64,000 nucleotides of DNA from Agapanthus africanus (GCA_030015575.1 CM057339.1:702410761-702474760), one strand, 5' to 3'. Positions 36,151-47,956 are shown, counted from the stretch's first letter. Numbers and translations: made by a program. The notes: generated by a model from the letters alone, not told the origin.

Positions 36151-38880
36151 CCGAACCCGCTTGCTATATTGAGCTGAGGAACGTTGGTCCCGCTCCAACT
36201 TATAATTGTTATAAGACAGAGCAGGATTTTGGGGAATACCAGATTTCCCGTGCCGCCCAAACGAAGAGAGTGCATGCTGATGCATCATCTTCGGGTGTGT
36301 TCATTACAAAGAACTGTTTCTCAGTATCCTCCGCATCCTTGGTATATGATACCGGATCAGGATCCCACATATGTAATCTGTTACATAGGGCTACAAAAGG
36401 GTAGAAAAACTGAGAACGGGTGATAAGTTTCATGAGGCAGAAAACGGGGCAAGTGTTGCATCCAAGTTTGTTGGTCACTGTCACCCTGTATTGTAATACA
36501 TTGATTCTGAACGAATGTTATTAGATACCGAACCTGATATACAAAATCATATCTGTCTCTTTATTAGTAAAGAAACGATAAAATTTTGTATTGTTGGATA
36601 ATGTTTTGAACATTTCCTATATCAAAAGTTGATCGGTTCAGGCACGTTATCTAAAAGCATTGACGTTCTAAATCAAACTACAGTTCTTAGTATACAGAAC
36701 ACACACAAGAGGAGAAGTTCAGAAATGAACGAATCCTTCTTAAGGCATTGTAGACTAGGTCATATCAATGCGACCCGACTAGCTGGAGTTACATTTAGAT
36801 GCAAATTTAAAACAGTTTGAATTTACATCTTGTGAAACTCGCCAGTCATGTCACAAAGATAAGATGACCATAGCTCCGTTTACTGGAAACAGAGAAAGAG
36901 TTAATGAACTCTTGGGACTGATACATGATGATGTATGTAAGGTCTTCTGTCTACACATGCCAGGACTGATTCTTTATACTTCATTATATTCTCTGATAAT
37001 CTCTCAAGATTCAGTCGTATGTTCCTGTTGAAACTTAAGTCCGAACCTTTTGAGATATTCACAGAATATGATTTAGAAGTAGAGAACCGATACGGGTATA
37101 AGTATTATGTCCTATGATGAGATCAGGGAGGAGAATACTTGTGCATGGAATTCCTGGACTATTCTAAAGGAGAATGAGATTCTCTCTCAGTATTACTCCT
37201 CCGTATACACCATAGCACGATGGTATATCGGGGCGGAGCAGATACACCCTATTTGATATGGTGTGCTCTATGATGAGTACTACCGAGTTACCTTTTTCCT
37301 ATTGGGTGTTATGCACTTGAGAAGTTGTATACCTATTGAATTAGGTTCAAATCAAATCTGTTGCCTACCACTTCATATTTGATATGGTATGGGAAGAGCC
37401 CATATCTTAAGTTAGTTAAGATTTGGGGTTGACCGGCCTATGTCTAAAAGCAAAATCCGGACAAGCTCGAGGCAAGGTCTGTAATGTAGAACTGGAAATG
37501 TTCCAGCTACACAAACTACAGCACATGATTTGATAGAACCAAAGGATTCAGTAGATTCCAACGAACCTCAGCCTCTCCGCCGATCTAGTAGGGTTCCTTA
37601 CCCACCTGAGAGATACTTCGGTTTCTCTATGACAGTGGGAGCGAGGATTACATCATGAGATGATGACCCAACTAGTTTCGAGCTGGCCATCAGGAGTGAG
37701 ACTCTGTGAGAATGGCTGGATGTTTATCGATCTGAGATGGAATCCTTATACACCAACAAAGTAGGGACTTTAGTTGCTATATCTGAAGGGTTAAATCCCC
37801 ATCAGGAGCAAGTATATCTTGAGAAGATTACTTGGTGTACATGGAAAAGTTGAGACTTTCAAAGCTAGACTTGTTAAAGGTTTTCGTCATCGACCAGGCG
37901 TGGATAATGATGAAACCTTTTCCAGTAGCTATGCTTAAGTCCATCCAGATCCTACTTGCCACGGCTACATACCATAACTACGATATCTGGCGGTTGGGTG
38001 CCATGACTGCTTTTCTAAATGATGTTTTAGAAGAGTGCGTCTATAAGTACATAGCCAGAGGGCCTCGTAGACAGTGGGAGCAGCGGAAACGTGTGCAAGA
38101 TATTTTATATGATAAAGCAGGCATCGCGGAGTTGGAACGTCTGTTTTGATGTAATAGTCAAACAGTTTAACATCATCAAAATGGTAGATGAACCTTGTAT
38201 ATACAAAAAGGTAGTAGGGAGTATGGTAATCATCCTCGTAGAGTACGTGGATGACATACTCTTGATAGGGAAGGAGTTTCCTATGCTACGCTCGATCAAT
38301 CTCCGCTTATCACTAGGATTCTCCATATAGGATCAAAGTGATACCTACTAAATCCTGGATTTTGGATCTATGAGATAGATCTAGATGGATGTTAGGATTC
38401 TCACTAGTTGTAGTGAGATGGTATCAATCGATCCTGAGGAGAATCACTGGAAGTGTTCCAGGGTGATAAAGACGACTGAATGTCAGTCACAGGCATTGTC
38501 TTTACCCTCAGTAAAGGGACGGTATGTTGGAAGAGTTCCAAGCTAGATACCGTGACATACTAGACGATGAAGCCAGGATACATCGCTACTTAAGATGCTA
38601 CCAAAGAGGCTGTTTGGGTGTATATAGGTTCATGAGATGAACTAGGTTCCTACCATTGTGTGACAATGGAAGTGTGGCTTTGGCCAGGGAACCCCTGTCC
38701 CATCAGTGATCCAGACATATTCTAAGGCAGTATCACCTGATCGTGGAGATGGTTGATCTCCATGGTGATCAAGGTTAGGAGAGCAGACTGAGAGGACAAC
38801 ACGGCGGATCCACTCACGAAGGCCTATTCCCAGAGAGAGACTTTTATGGGATGGTTGAGTATGAGATACTACAACCACTG
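36150..38880 (+). pseudogene. copia pol of the nested element (broken)
   Basis: Recognisable pieces in order are a protease-like LVYDTGSGSHIC near 36340 (frame of 36147-36404) and a gag-pre-integrase segment at 36629-36820 (LRHCRLGHINATRL). A decayed integrase with CETRQSCHKDKM runs to about 37300. RT is in two frames at 37832-38149 and 38091-38330, with AMTAFLNDVLEECVY and an intact YVDDILLIG (about 38245-38270). RNase H remnants near 38540-38740 show a CDNGSVALA-like phrase. Many frameshifts and stops separate the parts, far more decay than the near-identical LTRs imply. The RT active-site box is intact but no complete enzyme is encoded. Confidence 0.8.
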
Positions 38881-38900
38881 CTACAGATGGCCCTAGTGCA

Positions 38901-38910
38901 AGTGGGAGAT
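38901..38910 (+). promoter_or_regulatory. polypurine tract of the nested copia
   Basis: AGTGGGAGAT immediately precedes the 3' LTR start TGTTAG. Confidence 0.85.
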
Positions 38911-41127
38911 TGTTAGTTATATGTATGCCCTAGAGGCCATTACTGTACATAGGATGTATATTGTAGTGGATGCTGGGACGTATATAGGAAGGACTTTTTT
39001 GCTCGACATGATAGTATGCTATCTGGTTACACTTTACCTTAACGTGTATACTGATTGTCTCTCTGTTACATGTTGGTAAAGCCCTTAGGATGTGTACTTG
39101 ACTACCTGGACTATGATGCGGATCATACTAGTGGGGACATGGTAGTCCATAAGTACATCCTTCAAAGTCCCTAGTCGTGGGTATATCGAGACGGGGCATC
39201 GATATACCAGAGTAGACTAGCGTATACCTTCTCGACCCATACAGATGGGCGATGGATGATCCCATATCCATCGGTGTTTGACATCGGAGATCATATACGG
39301 GTGCTCAGTGGAGACTGGGTACACTGGACGGACTCGCCGAGAACTCCCAGATGGTATTATACCTCACGTCAGATGGCAGTTCTCTGGTGACACTGGTACA
39401 GAGTAGTCTGTTGACCCGAGATCGTCATAGACTCTTGTGTGGTTCCCACTGTGCTTTGATTTCCATCTTACCACGTCCAAGAGGGCGTGCAAAACGGTGG
39501 TTTTTGGGTACAGTCCCGAGTCACATGGAGGCAATGAGCGATAGGAGGGGATTCGTCTCTCCCGGTATAGGGGGTTGATGTTGCGCTGTGTTCGATTGGC
39601 TATAACAGGAAATCCCTAGCCAGGGTTGCTGAGATTTACTGGTAAGTGTTACCAGTAGTTTCTCGAAGTGTTATAGACCTCATATCGACACGACTTATCG
39701 GGCTATTGGGGTCTGACGTTTACCACCCCTAGGCGAGATATGCGACATATCAGACGATCAGATCGGACTGTACGGTAGTGTTACTGGTTGGATTCACTGG
39801 AGTGTGAGCGGGCTTGCTCGTCGATCTTCTGATCGCTCAATACCCGGGTGGCCGTTACGTTTAGCAGACCGCTTGCGGCTTGTGGGTGTTTGATATGATC
39901 ATCACCTGCTGCCGGCGTATTGACGAGTCTTTAGAGTCCTACACAGAAGTTTCCTGGCTCAAGCGAAACGAAATAGGAGCGCATATGAGATATGTGCGGG
40001 ACCGAGAATAATGCGTGTATGTGATACCGTATTATATTCTCGCGTTGAATGTATCGATTGGTTGTATGCGATATAACCTAGTTATCGAATCAAGTAATGA
40101 TTCGATAAGTCGATACATTGTATACTAGTCGGTTATATGCGATATGACCGGGTCGTTAAATCAAGTGTTGATTTAATGTATAATTATATATTTGATATAT
40201 TACTTTGCATTAACTAGTATTGGTTCACTTTAAATGGTTTTTTCTCGCTCGGATGTGCGCATTATATATGTGATATGATTTTGTGCACTTGCTTGTATCA
40301 TGTTTGATGATACATGCTTTTTGGTTAAGTGTAAAGTATTAAACCTTGGTTAATGAAATGGTTATGGTTTATTATTTATTATTCATTTATCTTATTTAGT
40401 TATCCATTTATTTTTGATAAATGAATAAAAGAAAATGAAATGAAATGGTGGCTTTCATTTGTTGTTTTCATGAAGCTTCATGAACACTTTGACTAAGTGA
40501 CCATTTTGTCTCTAGCTTGACCCTAACCATTCCTTTAACCATGATTGATTCTCTACACATTACCATAGTTAGCATTATGATAAGAAATGATCATTATTAT
40601 AATTCAATTAATCTTATCATAAGACTTTCTTCTTCTTCTTCATCTTCTTCCATGAAGAAAGCAAGCTCCATCAATGGTGATTGATGGAAATGAGTGAGAA
40701 ATCCAATTCTAAAGTCTACCCACTTCCTATTTCTTCATCCTCTACCTCTTGCCAAGTAGTAGAGTGTGTTTTCTTCACAAGTTTCTTGACTTGGTGAAGT
40801 CGGAGCTTGATTTAGCGATGCCTCGACGTAGATCATCTTCGGCATGGACATCGATGACCTAGCCCGTCCATTCTCCGATGAAGCCGACGCTAGAGCCCGG
40901 GAATTGTTATGGACAGCGAGGAGACTTCATTGCGGAGCTATGGAGGTGGACAAACGGATCTACAAAGGTTGTATTTCCGTATTCCCTTAGTTAATTGTTA
41001 ACTAGTTCATTTCTCGCCTAAATATCTAGCCGACGATCCGTAGTCGGGTCTCTCGGCACCCGTAAAATTTTATATTGGCATGTTCGATGCCTTGTGAGAC
41101 CACTATAGGGTGCCTAGGAACCTTTCA
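38911..41127 (+). repeat. 3' LTR of the nested copia
   Basis: Near-identical to 30730-32954. It lacks one gatttaat repeat near 40173. Confidence 0.95.
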
Positions 41128-41142
41128 AGTTCTTCACATATT

Positions 41143-41260
41143 TGAGGAATTTAATTCCTACAGAAAATTCAGAGTTCAACTCTATTCCAGAATATAAGTC
41201 TTCAAAAGGAAGTAGGAATTTAATTCCTCTGAAATTTAAAGCTCGAGGAATTTAATTCCT
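41143..41260. repeat. TTYAA palindromes, second part
   Basis: AGGAATTTAATTCCT (three times) and AGAGTTCAACTCT continue the series broken by the copia insertion. Confidence 0.85.
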
Positions 41261-41304
41261 GAAAAAAGATTAACAGATCCTCTAAATAACATATATAGAG
41301 GCAA

Positions 41305-41512
41305 GGTCACGTGTCACCACGTGACCCCCCCAAAAGATCTACAGAAAGCCCCTTTGAGGCAGTGCCCCACGTGACCCACGTGACTCTTGACAGAAGCTTC
41401 AACACACAAGCATTTGAATGCCCGTCACGTGATGGTACGTGATGCTCTAAAAGATGCGATAATCTCAGCAGAATAAATGAAGGGAGGGCGCTCTCACGTG
41501 TTGCCACGTGAC
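41305..41512. repeat. second CACGTG hairpin group
   Basis: GGTCACGTG-TCAC-CACGTGACC near 41305, GTCACGTG-ATGG-TACGTGAT near 41424, and TCACGTG-TTGC-CACGTGA near 41493 again have 4-nt loops. A direct pair CACGTGACC/CACGTGACT near 41370 breaks the pattern. Confidence 0.8.
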
Positions 41513-41520
41513 CCCTCTTG

Positions 41521-41812
41521 CCTTAGTGTTTAACACTAAATTGGAACTCCCGAATCCAGTGTTAAAACACTGTTGGGCCTTAGTGTTCAACACTAATCAT
41601 TTGCAGTGTTCAACACTGACTACCTTAGTGTTTAACACTAATTTGAGATCTCTGTTGCCAGTGTTTAACACTGATCTGTTTTAGTGTTCAACACTAATTT
41701 GAAAGCCTTGTTGCTGGTGTTTAATACCAATTATCTTTTAGTGTTAAACACTAACCTGTTAATCTCATTCCCAGTGTTCAACACTGGTTGGTCTTTAGTG
41801 TTTAACACTAGA
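41521..41812. repeat. eleven alternating AGTGTT palindromes
   Basis: Two types strictly alternate: A = TTAGTGTT-Y/A-AACACTAA and B = CAGTGTT..AACACTG or TGGTGTT..ACCA. The order is A B A B A B A B A B A, at about 24-37-bp spacing. Outer arm bases differ between types but stay complementary. The same series is in the 3' LTR at 61121-61410. Confidence 0.9.
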
Positions 41813-41998
41813 CATTGGTCCAATTGGCTAAATGGATAGAGGCGAAGCCTCTCCTGATTGGACTTAGCCCAAGATGGCCATAAGTCCTCAATTCGTGATT
41901 AACTGGGCCAATGGGCTCATAACATAATTAATTGGTCTTGATCCCAAATTGGGCCAAGGACTATTTAATCCACTCCGGTTCCAGGGTACATCTCTTCA

Positions 41999-42044
41999 CT
42001 CCTTTGATACTTGGCATTGTAATCCCTCAATGTATTCAAAGAGG
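41999..42044. other. two-stem hairpin, copy 1
   Basis: Outer stem CTTTGA with TCAAAG and inner stem GCATTG with CAATG, around aatccct. Paralogous copies are at 42665-42710 and 55639-55684. It is followed by gaggtgacgggtccc in all three. Confidence 0.8.
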
Positions 42045-42072
42045 TGACGGGTCCCGATGACCACACATCGAT

Positions 42073-42515
42073 ATGGACTGTGGGGTCCTTAAACCCATGG
42101 ACTACGACGTCCTTAACCTCGACCGAGATGTCTTAAAACTAACAATGGACTGTGGGGTCCTTAAACCCATGGACTACGACGTCCTTAACCTCGACCGAGA
42201 TGTCTTAAAACTAACAATGGACTGTGGGGTCCTTAAACCCATGGACTACGACGTCCTTAACCTCGACCGAGATGTCTTAAAACTAACAATGGACTGTGGG
42301 GTCCTTAAACCCATGGACTACGACGTCCTTAACCTCGACCGAGATGTCTTAAAACTAACAATGGACTGTGGGGTCCTTAAACCCACGGACTATGACGTCC
42401 TTAACCTTGACCGAGATGTCTTAAAACTAACGATGGACCGCAATGTCCTTAAACTACCCACGGACCGCAATGTCCTTAAACTACCCACGGACCGCAATGT
42501 CCTTAAACTAGAACA
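42073..42515. repeat. 72-bp higher-order repeats of 24-bp hairpin units
   Basis: Five 72-bp units each contain three 24-bp subunits of the form GGAC-N6-GTCCTTAAAC (loops TGTGGG, TACGAC and CGAGAT). They are followed by three single units with loop CGCAAT. Period 72 is divisible by 3, so a 148-codon frame stays open by construction. The 3' LTR array is at 61671-62130, with one 17-bp internal duplication. Confidence 0.9.
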
Positions 42516-42569
42516 ATAGAGCCCCGCATGCTCTTTTGTTGGATCTAAACGGTCCCGTTTAAGTTGATC

Positions 42570-42890
42570 TTAGCCTCAAAGATGGCTAACGTATCCTTAA
42601 ACCTTCAAACAGACTGGACTATGAATCCCCCCAATTAACTCTGGCTTGAGGGTACATCTCTGAACTCCTCTGACATCCGTCGTTGTAATCCTTCAACGTC
42701 GTCAGAGAGGTGACGGGTCCCGACGGCCATACATATGATGGACCACTATGTCCCTAAACTGGAACAATGGAGCCCAAACGCTCCTTTGTCGGATCTAAAC
42801 GATCCCGTTAAGTTGATCTTAGTCTCAAATTAGACTAACGTATCCTTAACAAACGTTTGAGTTGATCTTAGCCTCAAGTATGGCTAACGT
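42570..42890. repeat. three TTAGCC/GGCTAA stem-loops with 8-nt loops
   Basis: TTAGCC-TCAAAGAT-GGCTAA (42570-42589), TTAGTC-TCAAATTA-GACTAA (42819-42838) and TTAGCC-TCAAGTAT-GGCTAA (near 42869-42888). The middle copy swaps a C-G for a T-A pair. Between the first two lies the second two-stem hairpin (42665-42710). Confidence 0.8.
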
Positions 42891-43316
42891 ATCCTCAAAC
42901 CAAACCCCCAAACCCAAATCTAAGATAACACGGATTTGGACTAGTCCATGCCCTACGGGCGACGACATAACTCGGTCTCCGTAAACAATCCACGGGCAAC
43001 AAAACATAAAATAAACACACACAACACGAAGTGACCATCTGGAGAAGGAGAAAGTTGTTACCGCGATGCGGTAGCGTAATTAACTGCAGGGGCTTGCGCC
43101 TGCAGGGAAGAGCGTCCCCACAATCAAAAACCCCTCGAGCGAGGGGGAATCTGACGAAGTCTGCTACATCGGCCGCATCCGTTCAAACCTCCGATGCACG
43201 GTGCCATAAATCAACTTGGCATCTTCGGAGAGGTGGACGGATAGTACCAATTAGCATCTACCCCGAACCCCAGGCTTAGACGCCCACGCGTCCCGGCCGC
43301 CGTTCGGATGGGAACA

Positions 43317-43345
43317 GATTCTGGCACGCCCGGTGGGACCTTTTC
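43317..43345 (+). promoter_or_regulatory. candidate primer binding site of the Tat element
   Basis: TGGCACGCCCGGTGGGACC (43322-43340) follows the LTR end within a few bases, a form seen in other plant Tat elements. I could not assign the tRNA from memory. Confidence 0.65.
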
Positions 43346-43468
43346 CTCTTTCCACTCCACACTTCGTGTGTCGTGATTCGCGAACCAATCGCGGTTCGCT
43401 AGTGGTTGCCCTTGGGTTTCAAGATACTAAGAATTGGCGTCTTGCTTATTGCAGAAAGCAAAGGATCG

Positions 43469-45406
43469 ATGGCTTCTACTTCTGCGAAATCCTCCAACCG
43501 CTCAGACTGCAATTGCGACCAACTCTCTGCCTCGCCAGGAGGTATAGCCTACGGACCCCAAGCTGCTTCGTTATTCACAATGCCGGTGGACCAGGTGACT
43601 CAGGCCACTACCGGATTGTTCTTTGGGACTATACTCCCACCGACAAGCTTCGCGGCGCCAGTGCTGACAAAGGAAGCTCTCAAGAAGTCGGTCTTTGATC
43701 GTCTTACCCCTGCCGCGGCTCCTCTCAACGAGTCGCCCAACGTCAACGCCTCGGTCTTCTCTAGATTGGGCCAGAAATCCGGCGAACTCATTATGGGGCC
43801 TACAATCTCAGAGAAGGCTGCTTCTAAGAAAATGGCCGCTCCTGCTCTCGAAATCGCCAAGGCGGCTTCTCCGGCCACGAAGTCGGTCTTTACAAGATTA
43901 ACGGCTTCAGCTCCCGCTCCTGCTGCCCAAAGGACATCGGTCTTTGACAGGCTAGCACCAACAGCGACCCCGCACCCACACAGGGGGCAAGACGAAACCA
44001 TTCTTACCGCTGACCCTACGCCGTCCGCTCGACACGCTCGACGTCGTCATTGGCGCCGAGTAAGGAAGGCTGGGGGCAACTCCCCCTCTGGGTTGACTCC
44101 ATCAGCCCCGGTGGCAGAAGTTAATGCTGCAGTTCCAACTGGGAACAGCTTCGAAATGCTAAATAAGATGCGAAGGAATTCTCCTACTGCAGTGCTGAAG
44201 AGGTCTCCTCCCCCATTAAAAAAGGTTGTGGAAATAAAACCAGAACAACCTCGATCTCCTCAACGGCTGTCTTCCAAAATCTATAAGGTTTGGCGGCAGG
44301 CCCGAGACTCGATCATCGATCCAAACTTCTCCCGCCAGCACAAGAAGCTGAAAATCCAACCGGAGGCTGGTCACCAGGCTAAACCCCGAAAGGCTGTCTG
44401 GACGCCCACCTCAACGACCCCCTCAACCTCCATGGCTCATAAAAGGAGGAGGCCAGAGAGGACCCCCCAGCATGCAACGACGGCTAAAAGCACTGAGCCC
44501 AGACGCCCTAAGTCTGGGGGCATAGTGGTGCACACTGTTTACATGGCCTCTGGAAAAGAGGAAAGCCGCACTTCTACGGGCCACCGACCGCTAACCCGAT
44601 CCGTGACGAAAGCCCAGGAGCAGCAACAAAAGCTTCAGGAAATGATGAATGCTATGGCCGCACTTACCGGGATAAAAGAAAGCCCAGAAACGTCCTCAGA
44701 CGCACGCCAGGAGGAAGAAACCGACGCGGAATTCCTTCGCCGGATACTGGAGAAAAAGGACAAAGAGGCTGCTGAACAAGTGGCCAACATACAACGTATG
44801 GGCCTTCTCTTCCAAGATATAATAGGGATGATGATCCAACAGGACTTACCCGCCGAGGATCCCCCAATCGTTCTTGAAGACGACCGAGGAGAAACGTCAA
44901 ATCCACCACCAGCCCTCTCAACGGCCAAGGAGGAGGCAATCTCTAAGGCTGACTTGGTTGACTACATAGCCCAGCAAATCCGGGTTCATCATGCGACTGA
45001 GGCAGCTGGTCAAGTCGTAAAGACAGGACGGCCGTATCCAAGCTGGTACGACCAAATCAAATACCCGCAAGGCTATACGATACCAAAATTCCACGTGTAT
45101 AAGGGGACCGGCAATCCCCATCAACATGTCGCCCAGTTCCGGGCCCTCTGCGGTAACACCGGCGGTGATGATAAACTGTTGCTCCGCCAGTTCGTGGGCA
45201 GCTTATCAGAAACAGCGTTCGAATGGTATTCGGAACTCCCGAACGATTCTATCAAAACGTTCGCTGAAATGGAGTTGTTATTCACTCAGCGATTCGCAAG
45301 TGCCGGCGAACGCACTCCAATAACTGCATTGATTAACGCCAGGGTAAAACCAGGCGAAACCTGGGTCCAGTATGCTATACGCTGGCGGAATTTGTGGTCG
45401 AGATGA
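43469..45406 (+). pseudogene. Tat gag, N-terminal and capsid part
   Basis: Gag builds the virus-like particle. The start ATG at 43469 (MASTSAKSS) is preferred; an upstream in-frame Met lies at 43406. A Pro/Ala-rich N-terminus carries four SVFxRL repeats (SVFDRL, SVFSRL, SVFTRL, SVFDRL, about codons 73-160). A basic stretch follows, then an acidic coiled-coil-like segment (about 44590-44800). The Retrotrans_gag capsid domain comes last (about 45040-45400, with IPKFHVYKGTGNPHQHVAQF and ETAFEWYSELP). The frame ends in TGA at 45404 but stays open beyond, so this is a nonsense change in a longer polyprotein. Confidence 0.85.
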
Positions 45407-47956
45407 GAGCAACGCATTGAGGAAGCACCCGCAGTGGGCATGTTCGTGGGAACCCTAGACCCCCACGCAACTATCTCCCAGTTTATGATGTTCTTTAAGC
45501 CAACCACATTCCAGGCTTTAATCGACAAGTTAGCTCAGATGGACCAGATGGGTCATAGACCACCTCCCCCGAAGTCGGAACCTCGGAATGACAAGGGTAA
45601 AGGAAGGGCAACCTTTGTCGCGAATGCCCAACAGCAACCCAACGCCTCGAAACCGGCAGATCAATTGGAAGAAAGACATCGGTATTTTAATGAGAAGATG
45701 AAACGTCCCTACTCGTTCCCACGAGACAAGACGAAACGGTTATTCGAGCTGGCAATACGCAACAGACTTATAAACCTACCAAGTCCAAGGCGACCGCCAC
45801 AACCCACCGAGGTGAATAACCCTAACTATTGCCCTTACCATCAAACGGTAAGTCATCCGATTGAAGATTGCTTCGTCTTCAAAGGATGGATTGAAGATCA
45901 ATACCTCCAGGGGAAGTTTGTACTGTCTGAAAAGTGGAAGGTGAACCCACCACAACCGCATACTTCTAAGAAAGCAGATACACCGGGGGCAACCTGCTCC
46001 TTTATTGAAGAAGCTCCATGGGAGGTCGTGCTATCAACTAAAACCAAGAGAATGCTGAGAGACCTTCATGCGTGCCCTGCGATCGAATGGAAGGACCCTC
46101 TTGAACCTCAAATTATCGAAGGGATGTTGAAGCCCCGCACAACTACGAAGACTCGTGATAAGGGCCCAAATACTCACGCCCAACCGTCAAAATCTTCGAA
46201 GAAAAAGAAGAAGAAATCCAAGAAGCCCGCGAAGCTTGGAGACGAGCACACGAACTTGCAGAAGCAAATCGACGCGCTGGAAGAATACAATCAAAAGGCG
46301 CGAACTCCTGTCACACTGCAAGAGTTTCTCAGCCACATCTTTCAAGAGAGAGATGATGGAGAGAGCTCGTTGGATGAATCCGAAGGATATGTGGCGAGTT
46401 GTAACGTAATCTCCCACTCGTTTACCGATGATGAGAAAACTCCTGGCACTAAGAAGCTGGAGGCAGAGCCTGAACCAGAGCGTGCGTGGCTGACAAATGA
46501 AATGATCAATGCCTTTCTAGACGAGATTCGCCTAAAATGTAAAGCGGATCAGGAGCGTGAGATGGCAGCGTCAGAAGGAACCAAATGCAGGCGACTGAAT
46601 GAAAGAGTTAAACTACCCCCGCCAGATCAAAATGCATCCGAAGTAGACAAGAAGATATTCAAGACGAGGAAAAGGTTTGCCAAAGCCATGTCAATGGGAA
46701 TGAAGCTACCACCCTCGGAAGGAAACACACACGATGGGGTGGAGAGGCACCCTGATTATTGCGCATATCATCGGAAAATTTCACACCCCACGGAGGAGTG
46801 CGACGCCTTTAAGATATGGTGGCAAGGATATGTTACTCGTCGGCAACATTTTAAGCGCATGAAACGCAAGAGCCATCGGGAGCGAAGAAGTACTGTCGAT
46901 GGGCACAACAGAACTACTGGCAACTGTCATATGGCTCACGCTGGGGGGTCACAAGTTCTCACCTTTGGGAGCGACTCTGATGAAGAAATGGCTCTGGGCC
47001 CTCTCTTTAAAGAATCCGTTTTAGGGAAAGAGGAGAAATCGGAGGCCTGCGAGAACATTCAGCTGCGCAATCGCACACTCCCAGAAAAGAATCTCGGGCC
47101 CATAAGTAGAAAAGATAAGGGAAAGGGAAAGGTCACTGAAGATATCACTTTAGATGACCAAGTCATGAGAGAGCTGGCTGCCAAAGACCCTCCTAGGAAG
47201 GATAAGGTGGACTATAACATCCTCGCGCACCTAAGGAAGCTACCTTCTCAGCTTAGCATTCTCGATGCCCTCCTATTATTAAAAGAAGCGCGAGACTCAC
47301 TAATTAAGGCGTTACAGGAACCTGAGCAATTCCAAGCCTTCCTCGCCACTGAAAGGATGAAGGATGAACTGGAGGAAGTGCATACGGCCGACATCACTTT
47401 CGGTGACGAAGACCTCCTTCTCGGGACGTGCGACCACAACCGTCCCTTATATGTCTCTGGATACTGCCATGATATTAAGATAGGCAAGATCCTGGTGGAT
47501 AATGGATCCTCCGTCAATCTCCTTAATGTTCGAGTGTTGAAGGAAATCTGCATGAGTGTGCAACACCTCGCTCATGACAAAATTACTATCTCCGGTTTCG
47601 ATTCACAATCGTCACGGACTCTCGGATCTATGATACTAACATTACGCTTTGGACTTCTCGTCACAGACATCAAATTCCATGTCATTGACGCCAAGACCTG
47701 CTACAACGCCTTGCTCGGTCGTCCTTGGCTACACGAGTACAACATCATCCCTTCTACACAACATCAGTGTATGAAGTACTTTAAGGATGGTTTCGAGTAT
47801 ACCGTAACAGGAGAGTTAAACCCATTTTCCGTGAACGAAGTCCGCAAATACGAAGATGCGAAGTACTTTTTGCCAGATTTCGAGGATACAGAAAGGTGTC
47901 GCAACCCGGAGAACAAAACCGCCGCCACCATCCCTGTTTTCGGGAGCGATACCTAA
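45407..47956 (+). pseudogene. Tat gag C-terminus with two CHHC modules, then protease
   Basis: Same frame as gag after the TGA. Capsid sequence ends near 45545. A module with YSFPRDKT and a knuckle C-x2-H-x4-H-x4-C lies at 45694-45960 (knuckle 45830-45871). A second, more diverged module is at about 46640-46850 (knuckle 46760-46801). A Lys-rich nuclear-signal-like run KKKKKSKK is near 46197-46220, and an acidic FGSDSDEE phrase is at 46964. The retropepsin follows: ILVDNGSSVNLL with the catalytic Asp at 47498-47500, and YNALLGRPWLHEYNIIPS downstream. It would cleave the polyprotein. The frame stops at TAA 47954. Confidence 0.85.

Larger units (their letters stand above)
30730..41127 (+). mobile_element. 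nested Ty1/copia element with near-identical LTRs and decayed coding region
   Basis: LTRs at 30730-32954 (2,225 bp) and 38911-41127 (2,217 bp) begin TGTTAGTTATATG and end GGAACCTTTCA. They differ at about 1% by eye plus one 8-bp indel. A primer site follows the first, and a purine tract precedes the second. The insertion is exactly dated relative to the host LTR by the empty site at 60724. The leader of about 3.2 kb has no recognisable gag, and pol is badly broken, so the element must have been copied in trans. Confidence 0.95.
30725..41132. repeat. 5-bp target duplication AGTTC of the nested copia
   Basis: AGTTC lies at 30725-30729 and 41128-41132. The 3' Tat LTR reads attcagttcttcacat without interruption at 60724, giving the empty site. 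Confidence 0.95.
29314..43316 (+). repeat. 5' LTR of the Tat element, split by a nested copia
   Basis: Parts 29314-30729 and 41133-43316 add up to 3,600 bp (one AGTTC copy counted), against 3,616 bp for the 3' LTR. The difference is mainly a 17-bp duplication in the 3' copy's 72-bp array. Order of contents: CACGTG hairpins, TATA box, TTYAA palindromes, CACGTG hairpins, AGTGTT palindromes, GGAC hairpin repeats, U5. Confidence 0.9.

Noticed and set aside
41819..41876. tRNA-like text (ggctaaatggatagaggcg)
   Set aside because: No acceptor stem, anticodon arm or T arm could be drawn; it lies inside the LTR in both copies.
42073..42519. 148-codon open frame
   Set aside because: The 72-bp repeat period is a multiple of 3, so the frame stays open by construction; it shows no domain.
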